In this document: in pieces, positions 1-11,200 of the stretch | Layout: every line of letters begins with the position of its first letter | Numbering within the stretch: position 1 is the stretch's first letter | Assembly (NCBI GenBank): GCA_000697335.1 | Contig: JNEM01012828.1 | Coordinates: forward strand, 1 to 22,180 | Reading direction: 5' to 3' | Length of the DNA stretch: 22,180 nucleotides | DNA from: Conidiobolus incongruus B7586 | Taxonomy: Eukaryota; Entomophthoromycota; Entomophthoromycetes; Entomophthorales; Conidiobolaceae | Translations under genes and position numbers: made by a program | The notes under the pieces: model-generated | Seen by the model: the letters and a program-made list of their open reading frames with translations, nothing else | Databases searched by the model: none | Told to the model about the DNA's origin: nothing

Positions 1-1229
1 AGTTTAAAATATAATTTTAATAGATTTTTTAATTAAAATAATAATTAATATTTTTATATTATAAATATATAATCTATATATTCAAAATTACAAAAGATAT
101 TTTTATTACAAATAATTAGATAAAGGTATTATATTTAATATATTTATTAAATTATAGCTTGTGTAATTATAATTGCTCTAAGATATTAAAAGCTATCTTT
201 GTAAATAATGAATTTTTATAAACAAATTGACTTGGTATATAAAATATTAAGTTTTAATTTTTTAAAAGAAAATTTTCAATGTTAATAGTTTACTAAATAT
301 TTGGAAAAGAGTTATTAATTATAAAAAATTTAAATTCTGTAATATTTATCTATTTTAAACATTATATATTGGATATTTAAATTCAATTTCCAAAAAGTCT
401 CATTATTTGAAATTAAAAATATATTAATAAAAATAGTAATTAATATTTTCAATTATTATATTAATAGATCTGATATGATGATATCACTTATATTATTATA
501 TCATGTTTAAAATCACTGTTATTAAAACCTTAAAAATTGAACAATTCAAATTTCATATTCATAATAAAAATATTTTATGAATAAATTAAATAATGTATGA
601 TTTTTGCTCATTATCGTTCTGTAAAATATCATATCAAAAATGAATATATTATGGTCAAAAAATAGGCTATTTAATGATTAAACAATGATTTTGAAAATAG
701 TTGGAGACTGTTATTTTTTTAATATATCTTAATATAATAAATTAAAATTAATTATTTTGATTCTTAAATTTTTCATTGGTTATTAGATTTAGTTATTCAA
801 AGTTGTAAAAATTATTCAATTATTTAGTAAATCAGAAAAGACTGATATTAAAAAAATTAAGAATATTTGAATGTTTTATATAAGGAAATTAATAATTGAA
901 ATTATGATTTTTAAATTTATTATTTTAATAAACACCATTTTAACAATTTATTATTTCACTAATAAGAAGTTTAGATAAATATCATTGAAAAGATATTAAT
1001 CTAATCAATCCCATAAATATACTCCCGAAAATGATGTTGTGTTAAATTAACTTAAATATTGACTGGAATTTTGATGATATATGATTCAGCAATTAAACTT
1101 AATTCTAATTTCTTTAATAAATTATTTTGATAAAAGTATAAATAATATTAATAATATATCTTATTGGTAATTTTAATTTGCTGATATTTAATATGAATTT
1201 GGAATATTAATTCGTTTGGATTTAAGATT
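1..1229. other. AT-rich intergenic spacer upstream of the first gene
   Basis: This is very AT-rich sequence with many short A and T runs and frequent stops in all six frames. I see no RNA gene, clear repeat array or protein-like frame. The last few hundred bases must hold the promoter of the gene starting at 1230, but no clear TATA box or other element stands out against the AT background. Confidence 0.6.
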
Positions 1230-2283
1230 ATGGAGGACAGACAATTAAAACGAACCCCAACATCTATTCATATTACCCACCCAACAGTAAATAAAGATGG
1301 CTCAGTAAGCGGCCAAACGTCCATAAGTTTTAAGTTTGGTCCTCCCAACGGGGCACCTCTATTCAACAATCAAAATACCCAAAGGCTAGCCACTTTTACA
1401 TCAAGTGCAAAGAAACCTTCTGTAAGTTTTATTCATTCGTGACAATTAATTATTTACGAATTCATGAAATTTAACATTATACTTATGATAGAAGACCACC
1501 AAAATACCTCAAACTTCTACCATATTTGGGGCCCCTCTCAATCTTAATGATGGCAAAGTTTCTATAAATGCAAATAGCACCTTTACTTTTGGAAGTCCGC
1601 CAAATGGTGATGATAAATCTGGTACTTCTATTACAAATCCTTTTAATATTGCATTTTCAGCTTTGAACTCACAGTCCCACTTTTCTACTTTTGCATCTAA
1701 GACGGATAACTCTAGCAATTTTGGAAGTAATATGAAATCCAATACTTTTTCAACATCTGCTCCTTCCTGGAATCAAGTTACTCAAACTACGCCAGTGAAT
1801 TCAAACGATATTAATCTTCCTCCCAATACTCTTCAGGCTTCAGGAAAGCCACTAATTCTATCAAACCCATTTGCACCATTGCCAAAAGTCACAAAAACAC
1901 CAGTTTCCCCTACAGCCAAGCAGCAGCTCAAGGAACAAGTTAAAGAACAGCAAAAATTGTTGAATACACCATCTTTACCGCCACTTAACCTTGAACCACA
2001 TCATGTTCCACTACCTAAAACAGATGTAGAAGATGACTTTATATTCTATTCAGATCGGGTGAAATCCAATATGCTAAGGCTGCGAGAACTGGACGAAGCT
2101 TCATCCTACGATTTCAATTCTAGCACAGCGATCAATTTGGTCAAGATCATCTATCTCACACGCCTTAAAGCGAGCATGCAACAAAAATATAGTGAATGGC
2201 ACACGACACCACTAAGTGACCAGAACTCAAGTACATCTACATTCAATCCCAGCTCTGACACGCCCACCATTTCAACCAGTTAA
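1230..2283 (+). CDS. Hypothetical low-complexity protein with duplicated FxFG-containing unit (two exons)
   Basis: Two exons, 1230-1421 and 1492-2283, joined by a 70-nt intron (1422-1491, GTAAGT...ATAG, phase 0), give 327 residues. I do not recognise the family. The chain is rich in Ser, Thr, Asn and Pro and has a unit present twice: residues 20-41 and 80-103 share the pattern N-x-D-G-x-V-S...F-x-F-G-x-(P)PNG, with FKFG at 34-37 and FTFG at 95-98. More FG pairs lie at 76-77 and further on. A Lys/Gln-rich, probably helical stretch follows around residues 205-220, then a more ordered C-terminal part (about 235-305) beginning with an acidic EDDFIFYSDR segment. FxFG motifs occur in FG-nucleoporins, so a nuclear-pore role is possible but only a guess; no Ran-binding domain is seen. 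The start has A at -3 (GATTATGG). Splice-frame continuity and the repeat shared across the intron support a real gene. Confidence 0.72.
1422..1491 (+). other. Intron of the FxFG-protein gene, with tandem (NAGNAG) acceptor
   Basis: The donor is T|GTAAGT and the acceptor is ATAG at 1488-1491. A second AG lies 3 nt on (TAGAAG, 1489-1494). Either acceptor keeps the frame open; the choice adds or removes one lysine. The first AG is used in the gene model here. Confidence 0.7.
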
Positions 2284-2649
2284 TCATCTTCTTGGAATTG
2301 AATAGATTACTGACATCTTTCCCTCCCTGTATAATGTTAATAAATGCATCCGTAATCATTATATTTTGTACTTTTTTCATTATTTATAACTAAATAATTT
2401 TCAAATTAAAAAAAAATTATTTCACAAATTTATGATTGGCTAAATAAAGATAATAAATATCTAAATATAAAATTCAATATTAAAAACTAATGAAAACTAA
2501 AATAAATTAATATTACACAGAATATATTATAATTTTGAATCGATTAGATAAATCTAGAATATTGATGAAAAAACTGATAAAAATAGAATAAAATTCACAT
2601 GGATAAGATACTAATGAGTTCCAGAAAAAAAAATTAGATTAATTTTTAT
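2284..2649. other. Convergent intergenic region
   Basis: This spacer of about 366 bp lies between two genes transcribed towards each other and must hold both 3' untranslated regions. It is AT-rich with A-runs near 2407-2416 and 2625-2632. No protein-like frame or RNA gene is seen. Confidence 0.6.
2339..2344 (+). terminator. Polyadenylation signal AATAAA of the FxFG-protein gene
   Basis: A perfect AATAAA lies 55 nt after the TAA stop, at a normal distance for 3'-end formation. In AT-rich sequence such a hexamer can arise by chance, so support is moderate. Confidence 0.5.
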
Positions 2650-2650
2650 T
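2645..2650 (-). terminator. Polyadenylation signal overlapping the stop codon of the GPI-protein gene
   Basis: The coding-strand sequence TAAATAAA contains the stop (2652-2650) and an AATAAA beginning on the last base of that stop. An A-tract-rich 3' region follows. It may be a true signal for a very short 3' UTR or a chance match. Confidence 0.4.
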
Positions 2651-3258
2651 TACAAAGCTAAAGCGGCTAAGACGAAGGCTGTGAAAGCAGAGGGAATAAT
2701 GGTGTATCCATTGGAGCCTGCGGGAGCGGAAGTAGAGCCGGAAGCTTTGCTGGAAGAGGGAGAAGTGGGCTTAGCAGATCCAGAAGCGGCAGACTTGTCG
2801 GCGGAAGAAGCATCTTTGGTCTTGCTGGCGGAAGCATCCTTAGATTTATCGGTAGCAGTTTCCTTTTCACCATCCTTATCGGCAGAGGAAGTAGCAGAAG
2901 GCTTTTCGTCCTTGCCAGCGGATTTAGTGGGTTCCTTTTGATCATCCTTAGTAGGGGTAGGCTTTTGAGCTTCGGTGGTAGGGGCAACGGTAGTGGGCTT
3001 TTGAGCACTGAGCTTGTTGTAACAGCCGACTAAACAACGGTAGTAGGCATTGAGATCAGAAGGGGAACAACTGTCTTTGGCACAGCTAGTGAAAGCAACA
3101 ACTTGATCTTGAGTATACTTGTTCATTTGGAAACATCCTCCAATACAGATGGAATCACCAGCTTTACAGTTTTGCTTAACAAGACATTCAGAGGGATCAG
3201 CAGATTGGGCAGCAATAACAGACAAGAGAGTAGCAGCGGTCAATAATTTGAATTGCAT
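2650..3258 (-). CDS. Secreted cysteine-rich protein, probably GPI-anchored cell-surface/wall protein
   Basis: A single exon of 202 residues. Residues 1-20 form a signal peptide (MQFKLLTAATLLSVIAAQSA). Residues 25-79 hold eight cysteines at 25, 31, 38, 42, 59, 64, 75 and 79, spaced as two similar sets of four, each ending in C-x3-C. Residues about 85-180 are a Thr/Ser/Lys/Pro/Ala-rich stalk of short TPT-, SADK- and SKA-like repeats, likely O-mannosylated. The tail (PAGSNGYTIIPSAFTAFVLAALAL region) is a short spacer plus hydrophobic stretch ending at the last residue, as in GPI attachment signals, with a likely omega site around 175-179. It should sit on the outer membrane face or be linked to the wall. 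The ATG has A at -3 on the coding strand. The exon is much more GC-rich than its surroundings and has a TATA box, which suggests strong expression. Exact role unknown. Confidence 0.88.
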   Translation of the reverse strand: MQFKLLTAATLLSVIAAQSADPSECLVKQNCKAGDSICIGGCFQMNKYTQDQVVAFTSCAKDSCSPSDLNAYYRCLVGCYNKLSAQKPTTVAPTTEAQKPTPTKDDQKEPTKSAGKDEKPSATSSADKDGEKETATDKSKDASASKTKDASSADKSAASGSAKPTSPSSSKASGSTSAPAGSNGYTIIPSAFTAFVLAALAL

Positions 3259-3326
3259 GATGATTAAACTAAATAAATTAAAAGATACAAAATTTCTTTG
3301 CTGAATAATAATGAGCTTTTAGTGAT

Positions 3327-3337
3327 CTATTTATATA
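3327..3337 (-). promoter_or_regulatory. TATA box of the GPI-protein gene
   Basis: The coding-strand sequence TATATAAATAG matches the TATA consensus and ends about 68 nt before the ATG at 3258. Transcription would then start near 3295-3305, leaving a short AT-rich leader. AT-rich background makes chance matches common, but distance and orientation fit. Confidence 0.5.
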
Positions 3338-6230
3338 TGTTTTTTTGTTTTAGATTGACATATATTGGTATCCTCAAACTTGATTATTTCAATGTATCCA
3401 AAAGATTGAAAATTGGGAATTTAGTTTGAGTAACCTCACCCAACGGCATAAAATTAAACAGGTTCAACATGGTGAATAATATGTGGTTTGATTGATTTCA
3501 ATAATGAATGAGAATAATTTGCTTTAAAGATTTAAAAATTATATTGTTTAGTTTTAATTGAAATTCAACTTAACCTTAGTTCTTATAATACATTGATTAG
3601 CTATACCTTATCACTAACTATGTTACTATCATTGAGTTATTCATATTTTGATCCATTCACGAATTTTTGGGCTATTAATTCATGGCAAGTCCTATTCGAT
3701 AATTGTATAACGTGAGAGGACTATTTTTAATCAAATTAAAAATTACGCCAATTAAATGAAAAGTAAATTGTTTTAAGGAATCAAGCACTTATAATAAATC
3801 CAATAATATTTTGGTCATATGGATTCAATTGGATGTATGCCGATTTGAAACGTCCAAATTTTAGGGCAAAAAATTTAACCATATACAATTTTTGACAAAG
3901 TGTTCTGATAATTTACTTGAAAAATACTGCGGATTCAAAATATTTTTAATATTGGTTGAGTAAAATTATCTAGATTGGTTAATGCAAAAAACGTTTTTTT
4001 ATAATTAAAAATGTAAATAGCCAATGCAATATGTAATATAATGGACTTTTAATGATTTTAATTGTAATTACTAGTATCCCTGTAAGTGTTTTTCAAGGAA
4101 ATAAAATATTTCAAATAACAGTATTATATTCATATATTTGTTATAATAATCAACTAATTATAAATACACATAGCTTTTATCAATTTACCGAATCACTCCA
4201 CAAACTATCAATATTTTTATTTTTCTTTGTGATTATTATCCAATTTGAAAAATATTTTGAAAGCTAGACAACATTGTAGTGGAAACTTTAGATAATAGCT
4301 GAGTTATTGTGATGAATAACTTTGATAATTGAATCTGGCTGATATATTCAAAAATACAATTGAATGTATTTGGTCAACTATGTACAATTCATGGGCATAC
4401 TATTTTAAATTAATCCCAACTATACCCATTTCATCAATTATGATCAATGTATCAGTAAAAATGAATGTGGATTATTTTTCAAATAGTTCCTATAGAATCA
4501 CTTGATTTGTTAATTACAATAAAATTGAATTAAAACAAAAACATTTGATGTTTAGTTAGAATTTATTTAAATTGTATAATGTCTAAAAATAATGCTCAAC
4601 CATATGAGATTTTGAAATTTATCAATTTATGTTATAATATTACTTGATTTTGTTTTATCATTCTATTTTCTTACATGTTGCATATAATAAATCTAATTTC
4701 ATATCAAAAGTGATAAGAATTTAAAATTTTATTAAATACTGTTATTTTATGTATTATATCCTTAAATCAAACATCATTAACATTATATCATATCCATTAT
4801 TTGACAGACTTAAACATACAGTACTTTCAAAATCTTTGAATTTATTACTTAATCAAATTTGGAAATTGCGATTTTGAACATAGATGAATTGGCAATTTCA
4901 TTTAATCTCAAGTATACTGATTAAAGTATTTTACACATCAATTCTTTAGCATAAACTGATTGAATTACTCCTTCTATAACCAAAACAACTAATCGGACTA
5001 ATATAAAATATAATTTTTAAATATAAAATTACTCTTAAAATTATCAATGTTGTTAATATTTTAATATTGAATTTAGCTAATAAAACTAAATTTCATACAA
5101 ATTAGGGCTGAATATTAAATTGTGATCATTTAAAATTATTTGCCTCAATACATAATATCAAAACAATAAAACGCTTGTAATTATTAATTGTAGAAGTATA
5201 ATTTGAATAGGATGTTATTATTTGTGATAAGTGAATTTAATGCAATATAATGGAGAATTATGAAAATTAATTAATTTTTAATAATTTGATAAATAAACAT
5301 TCTTGATCTGGATTAACTATCCAATATAAAAGGTATTTAAAATTTCGCAATTATTGAACTATTAATAGGAGGAATAAGCTGAATAAAACTTATTCAATAA
5401 TCACCCACATATAAATATATTATAAATATCTCATTACCACTTTACTAATTTATGCTTACCATATAAACTGAATTTTTCAGTTCCATATATTTTTAAAAAT
5501 AATAATTTATTCTAACAATTCATCATTAGAATATCAATGATGCATATAAATGATTGAAAGTTAATAGAGTATGAAAAATATCAAAAACTATTTTATTCAA
5601 TACATAAATTATTCACTCTTAAATTTTTAATTTGAAAATCATCAGTATATTAATAAAATTAATATTTAATAATTATATTATTATTAGTAAATATTAATTC
5701 AATAATGTAATATAGAATGATTTTCATCTTAAACTAATAATACAATAATACATAAAAGTATTAAGATTTTTAACCATTGTATAGCAATTTCAATTCTCAA
5801 TAAAATAATTCAATTTAAAATTCATATTAATAGTAAAATTAGTCAAATATTATTATCATTTTTATCAATTATTATTTTGATAAATTTTATATTTTGTAAT
5901 AAAAAATTTATATTATAATTTAAAAAATATACACTATAATGTTATTTTATAATATAATAAATTGAATCAATTCCTGAAATATATGTTCTATGAATTTGTT
6001 GACACAATATTAATTACTATTAAAACATCGTTTGTTCTTTTCTAATTTATGATAAAATATAAAGGCGATTAAATAATATATTGAAATAATGCTTATTTTA
6101 CCAATAGTTTATAATTTAATTTTAGGCTATTATATTATCGAATATGCATATGAATAACAGTATAGTAAAAAAGAAAAAAGAATGAATTAAATATCATGAG
6201 AAATACTTAATTCTTTATTCAATCATAATT

Positions 6231-6238
<8 letters not shown>

Positions 6239-6268
<30 letters not shown>
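6239..6268. repeat. (AT)n microsatellite
   Basis: An uninterrupted run of about 15 AT units, preceded by a short imperfect TACATACAT tract. The length probably varies between strains. Confidence 0.95.
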
Positions 6269-6270
<2 letters not shown>

Positions 6271-6550
6271 TAAACTTGTTCAACAAAATTGAAGATAAAT
6301 TGAAAAAACCATTTTGTAAGGGATTAAAGATTCATATTAATTATTTTCAAAAAAGTATAAGTAATAAAAATAATTATTATCAATTACAATCACTATATAG
6401 TTAAAAATTAAATGAAAAAATTGGATATAATATATATGTCAAAATAAGTTTATAAGTTATGTAAAAAAAATAGGCCATAGATATCAAATATAAAAAGTAA
6501 AAGGTCATTTGTAAAAAGATTTATGTATAATTGAAAAAGAATATTTAGAC

Positions 6551-6554
6551 AAAA
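6551..6554 (-). terminator. RNA polymerase III terminator of tRNA-Arg
   Basis: TTTT on the tRNA's strand, 15 nt beyond the mature 3' end, is the minimal pol III stop signal. Confidence 0.6.
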
Positions 6555-6569
6555 TTTCAACAACTTGAA

Positions 6570-6642
6570 CACCCCTACTGGGGATCGAACCCAGAATCCC
6601 CGGATTAGAAGTCCGATGCCTTATCCATTGGGCCATAGGGGC
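6570..6642 (-). tRNA. tRNA-Arg (anticodon UCU)
   Basis: The minus strand from 6642 folds as a standard 73-nt cloverleaf without intron. The acceptor arms are GCCCCTA and TAGGGGT with a G1-U72 wobble and discriminator G73, the same end as in the budding-yeast tRNA-Arg(UCU) as I recall it. The anticodon loop is CTTCTAA, giving TCT at 34-36, which reads AGA. The A box (TGGCCCAATGG) and B box (GGTTCGATCCC) fit the RNA polymerase III promoter consensus. CCA is not encoded, as expected for a nuclear gene. A TTTT terminator lies about 15 nt downstream (6554-6551). Confidence 0.96.
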
Positions 6643-6841
6643 TTAAATAAACGAATTAATTACGCTATTTTAATCCACGATATTCCAATTACAAATTACA
6701 TATAAAATTTAATGCTAATGAAATCAATCTGATCATTCTCCTATCTATATATAATAATCTATATTAATTAACTTATTTTTATTTTCAATTTTTTCTTAAC
6801 TAAAAATATTATAACATTAGTTATTAACCGAGTATTTCATA

Positions 6842-6854
6842 TTTATTTTTTATT
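6842..6854 (-). terminator. Two polyadenylation signals AATAAA of the CENATAC gene
   Basis: On the coding strand, AATAAA occurs at 6854-6849 and again at 6847-6842, 13 and 20 nt after the stop codon. The tRNA lies about 200 bp further on the same strand. Confidence 0.5.
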
Positions 6855-6867
6855 ATCCAACTTAAAT

Positions 6868-7935
6868 TTATTTCTTAAACTTTTTACCTAATTTCATCCT
6901 ATTAAACTTTCTACTACCTTTAGATTGCCATACCCTACCAATTTGTGGCATCCAATTCTCTATATTGAAAATTTGGAATTAGTACTTGATCATTTCTTTG
7001 ATCTATATACCTACCAAGATTTTGTACTCTCTCAATATTTCTTTGCTTTTGCTTAGTTAGAATTTGATGTGTTAGAAAATCTTCTAATTTTGGACCAATT
7101 TCTCCCGTGTTGGAAGTGGGGTGGGAAAGCCATGGAGGTACTGTAACATTGAATTAGTATTGAAAATTTGGAGATTATAGAGAGGGACTTACTACTATCC
7201 TTGTCCCGAATAGTTTTGAAATTGGATGGTAATTGAGGTTTAGCAATACGTTTTAATGGAATATTACTGAGGTTGGAAATGGGTCTAAAATAATTTGTTA
7301 ATAGAGCTTTAAATTAGATATTATTAAGATTTTACTTTGACAATGCTTGGTTATAATTTGATTCAACATTTTTCAAACTATTAATATGATTATCATTGTT
7401 AGAATCGACCTTGTTATTATATTCAATATTTTCAAATTCTTTCTTAAAATAATTGGAATTATTTTCATTATTCAAATTATTATCATTTTTTAATTTTTGA
7501 CATTTTTCATCAAATTCTAGAAACTTATCATCATCTATAAAGAACTCATCCCTCCTAACACATTGTTGATTAGGCTTATTAATTTTATAAAATATCCCCA
7601 GTTTCCTAACATGACCCTTACTATTCATATGCTTGATAATATCGTAACTAATCCATCCATCAATTAGTCAGCTGCTTTTTATGGGATTACTTAATTTACC
7701 ATGCTATAGGGTTATCTACTTCAGTCATCAATTCCACTTTACAAAATATACAGTATACCGTAGGCTGAGACCAGTGATTTGTAACCAATATGGGGCTGTC
7801 GAGGAAATATTTTAAAAATTTTAAAGATTGTTGAAATTGATTAAGAATATAACGGAGTTTGGATTGGTGTTGCGGTAAGTAGCAGTGATTTTTCTGAGTG
7901 TGATTGATTTGGCAAAGAGAGCAGAATTGTTCCAT
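6868..7935 (-). CDS. CENATAC: CENATAC (CCDC84)-like minor-spliceosome cofactor, five exons
   Basis: Exons 7935-7700, 7647-7336, 7284-7193, 7140-7015 and 6959-6868 join in frame through four GT-AG introns of 52, 51, 52 and 55 nt to give 285 residues. The product matches the vertebrate CENATAC/CCDC84 layout: a first zinc finger C5-x2-C8...H17-x5-H23; a second C62-x2-C65...H85-x5-H91, split by intron 1; an Asn/Asp/Lys-rich linker; a PPW box (IPPWLSHP) followed by GEIGPKLEDFL; and a C-terminal NWMPQIGRVW box, equal to the human DWLPSFGRVW. Human CENATAC is a nuclear cofactor of the minor spliceosome, working with TXNL4B, needed mainly for A-ended (AT-AC type) U12 introns. The homologue therefore implies this organism has U12-type splicing. 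Intron 4 has a clear TACTAAT branch site. The start at 7935 has A at -3. The gene lies tandem to and 317 bp downstream of CCH1. It is shorter than the human protein. The call rests on motif order and spacing, not on a search. Confidence 0.87.
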
Positions 7936-8252
7936 AGTTGATTTATAGATATATTTTTAATTAAGGAGTTTATGAAATTTTATGAATTATTGGTGAGAGA
8001 ATAGGATTTTATTAGACTCAAAGACTAATATATTTTCAGTCCTCAAAATTGAGATGTATTAAAAATATTTAAAGTTGATTGGGTGCGAGAAGATTTTTAT
8101 AGACGATTTAAAATAAATTTGTAATTATGGGAATGTTATCGAATTTGAAATGATAAAATTATAATGATTTTTATTAAAACAAAAAGTAAATGATTAAATA
8201 ATAATTAGTAATAATATATGAATATATATGACAATTAATAAATATTTCTTAA
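7936..8252. other. Spacer between CCH1 and CENATAC
   Basis: 317 bp of AT-rich sequence holding the 3' end of CCH1 and the promoter of CENATAC, both on the minus strand. No clear TATA box, AATAAA in the right place or other gene is seen. Confidence 0.5.
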
Positions 8253-11200
8253 CTATGGCGATTTGGGATGATGCTTATCATCAGTTAGTGGAGACTGAAA
8301 TTCGAACAATCCCTTCCAATTCGAAGTCTGCACTAAATCTATCAAATCCTGGTCCGTTTGCTCCGAATTTTGTGAGGTGAAGAACCGATCCATAGGTAAA
8401 CCACACTGCGATTCGGTGTCATCTTCCGACTGGGCACTCATGTCTAAATCCGATCTCATCGCAAAACCGCGGGGGCCCTTGAAGTACACGGGAGTAGTGG
8501 CATCGGCAGCGGATTGAGTTGAGACGTCGCGCTTCAACTGCGTAACTTTGGTATCGATCTTCAGGGGGAATTTTCCTGTGAATTCACTTTGCATCCTCTT
8601 CTCCTCCAAGTGCCTGACAAATTTTTTGCGGAGTGCAATCGTCTGGAACAGGCCGGAAATCTTTTCGGAACTGATACTGGCATCGACCAACTTTTGAATC
8701 TTCTTGTACTTCAAGAGTTCGGGAATTTGGAACGATTCGTAGGGGTCTACCAAAGTATGTCGCACCAGCAAAAGTAAACAGTCCGTGAATGCCAAGCCGC
8801 GTTTCTTGTCGGCAATGAGGTGAGCTTCGTGGAAGATTCTATTAAAGATTTTTCTACGTTCTGGAATGTGATCAATTTTTGATGCGTTTATCAAACTATT
8901 CAACACATTGAGCTGTAATCTACCCCTCGGTACTCGAGTGCCATCCTCATTTAAGTACTGTTTACGATTATTACTCTCTGGTAAAATTTCTCCGGGTACT
9001 ACTGGAAAACTCGCTGTGACCAAATTTTTAACGCTAAAAATTTTAGGATAAATTTGGATGTCGAAAGGATGATCTAAACATTTGAGAAATTTCACAAGGT
9101 CTGTCAATTTAATATAGCCAGTCCTCATCGGGTCAAACTTATTCCAGGCGCTCTTGAACATGCGAATCTCGTTACGGTCCAGTTGGATCTTCTTGCCAGT
9201 GTCATGATCTTCCAACTGACTAGCGTACGCGAAGCAGTCGACCACGATTGATACGAACATGTTGAGGAAAATGTACATACTTAGAACATTAAATGACATA
9301 AATAATGCATATGCCCACGACGGCGACCCGCAATCATTAGCCAAGTAGTCCTCATCTGCTACACAATTGGGACGTTGAACCGTATAATCGTACATGACAG
9401 AATTCCAGCCTTCCCCCTGAGAAAATCTAAACAAATTCAAAATAGTATGTGTAAAAGTTCTAAAATTCGCGATTTTTTCGTCCGAATTTTTACCAATTTT
9501 CGTCAAACTGAAAATCTGTAGGAATGCGACAGTGTACACCAAAAGAATGATGAACCACACCAATAGCATGTTGAGAATGGGTGTCATACTCGATTTGAGA
9601 GTGGCAAATAGGCGGTGAATAGGATCGATTTTGAAGATAATATTGAGGGCGATTACTAACATCATATAGCGTTGAAAGTAGTACGCTTCGAGCAGCACTG
9701 GATCCGAGTTGGATACACTTAACAGTCCACCAAGTGTTGCCAGAACCAGGAAGATAAAGTCCAGGAGCGGGTGCCAATTCGTAAACACGATGCGAAAACC
9801 TAAACCAATAATGCGGATCAAAGTCTCGATCCAACATACCGCGGTGAGTGCTAACAAAATATTGGAATTGATATTGACGACTCTATCGACGAGTCCATCC
9901 ACCTCCACAGCCAATACAACAAAGATGCAAATGTAAACGAGTGCCATAGTTCTCGATAGGAGACCTTGTTTTGTCGAAGCCAAATCATAACACAATCCAC
10001 CCAACCATGATTTGGGCCTCTGACGCGGTAATTTCGAAGGTGAAACTTGTCTCAATTTACTTTCAAAATCTTTCCATTTGCGTTGATCAGCTGTTAATAA
10101 TGAAGTACCGGATCTTCGTGCAAAACTATCAATGACGACGGAAACGAACAAACTCAGAATGAGTACAGACAGTGTGAAGTTGTAAATAATAATGATAAAA
10201 GCATTTCCAAAACTAGCCCACTCCTGAGGCTGATTTCCTTTACCTGTGACCTTCATCGTAGTTTTCATGAGATCGATCCAGCCCTCTCCGGATGTGACCT
10301 CGAACAGGATACGCAATGAGGTTTTGAAGCTGTCGAAGTGGTAGAAGTAGGGATTGGTCCAAGCTCTAGGGACTAGAATGCCTAATTTCTTGAGCTCGTA
10401 GTTGCCAATGCATTCGGCCAAGCTATCGATCCCAGAGTCGTCATTGCACGAGAAGAACTGGCCCATGAAGACATTGTGTAAAAACACTGCCCACGGGATC
10501 ATGAAACACATTGCGAGACATGCAGCGTCAAATAGGTTGCGGAACCCACTAACTAGGATTGCGTACAGTGTGAATTTCGCAGTTGGGAAGAAGTTAATAA
10601 TACGGAGGACACGAAGAGCTCGACAAGCTCTGAGAGTTCTGCCGAGACCTTCGGCGCTGGAATTTTGACCCACTTTAGAGATGATAATATCGATTGTGTT
10701 CAACATCAACACGACGAAATCCACACAATTAAATACGTTGAGGAAGTAGGCATTCGGGGTGAAGATCATTCCATCCGCGATAATTCTTATTATGAAATCT
10801 AAAAAGAAGATGAATAAGAGACCTACGTCAATGATGTAAAATTCTTCCATGGTGTAGTCTTGCATTTCATAGATCACAATGTTGGAGGGAGTTTGAATTA
10901 CTGTGGAAATTACGGACAGTATGACTGTAAATGCAATGAATATTATATACATATTTTTCACGAGCCATCTAAGTGTCCACTTTTTAAAGGGATATAAGGG
11001 ATGACTCGGGGAATTTATCAGGGTTTGACATGCTGTCCTGATGGGATTTCTCTTGCCGAAGATGAATAACGACGAATTATAGGTGGGGTGAGCTTCGTGA
11101 AACTCCTGGGCTTCATAAGAGTCCCTGCGATCCCGAGTGGATGTTATCTCGACGAAAGGATCTTCATTATCCATGATTGAAATGTATTCCGGATTGTTTT

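Larger units (their letters stand above)
3338..6569. other. Long gene-free AT-rich region
   Basis: About 3.2 kb without a supportable gene. The first 150-500 bases contain small less AT-rich patches (for example around 3425-3475 and 3690-3720) that may be upstream elements of the GPI-protein gene. The rest is A/T-run sequence with stops in all frames. One 71-codon open frame at 4052-4267 (+) has only AT-driven Ile/Phe/Tyr/Asn-rich composition and is not called. No snRNA-, rRNA- or transposon-like sequence was recognised. Confidence 0.6.

Noticed and set aside
2667-3008. Long open frames in other frames and on the opposite strand inside the GPI-protein gene (also 2681-2941 on the plus strand)
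   Set aside because: The stalk uses a few repeated Ser, Thr, Lys, Ala and Pro codons that happen to avoid stops in several frames. The -1 frame translates to monotonous Leu/Pro. Only the 202-residue frame has a signal peptide, cysteine pattern and GPI tail.
4052-4267. 71-codon open frame on the plus strand in the gene-free region
   Set aside because: The product is Ile, Phe, Tyr and Asn-rich as expected from AT-rich noise, with no motif and no recognisable splice partners.
6239-6268. (AT)n tract considered as an origin of replication or matrix-attachment site
   Set aside because: A plain dinucleotide repeat explains it; nothing else in the surroundings marks an origin.
9490-9837. Frame of 115 codons on the minus strand, plus several plus-strand frames, within CCH1 exon 11
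   Set aside because: They overlap the 1,030-codon channel frame that carries clear membrane and filter motifs, so they are shadows.
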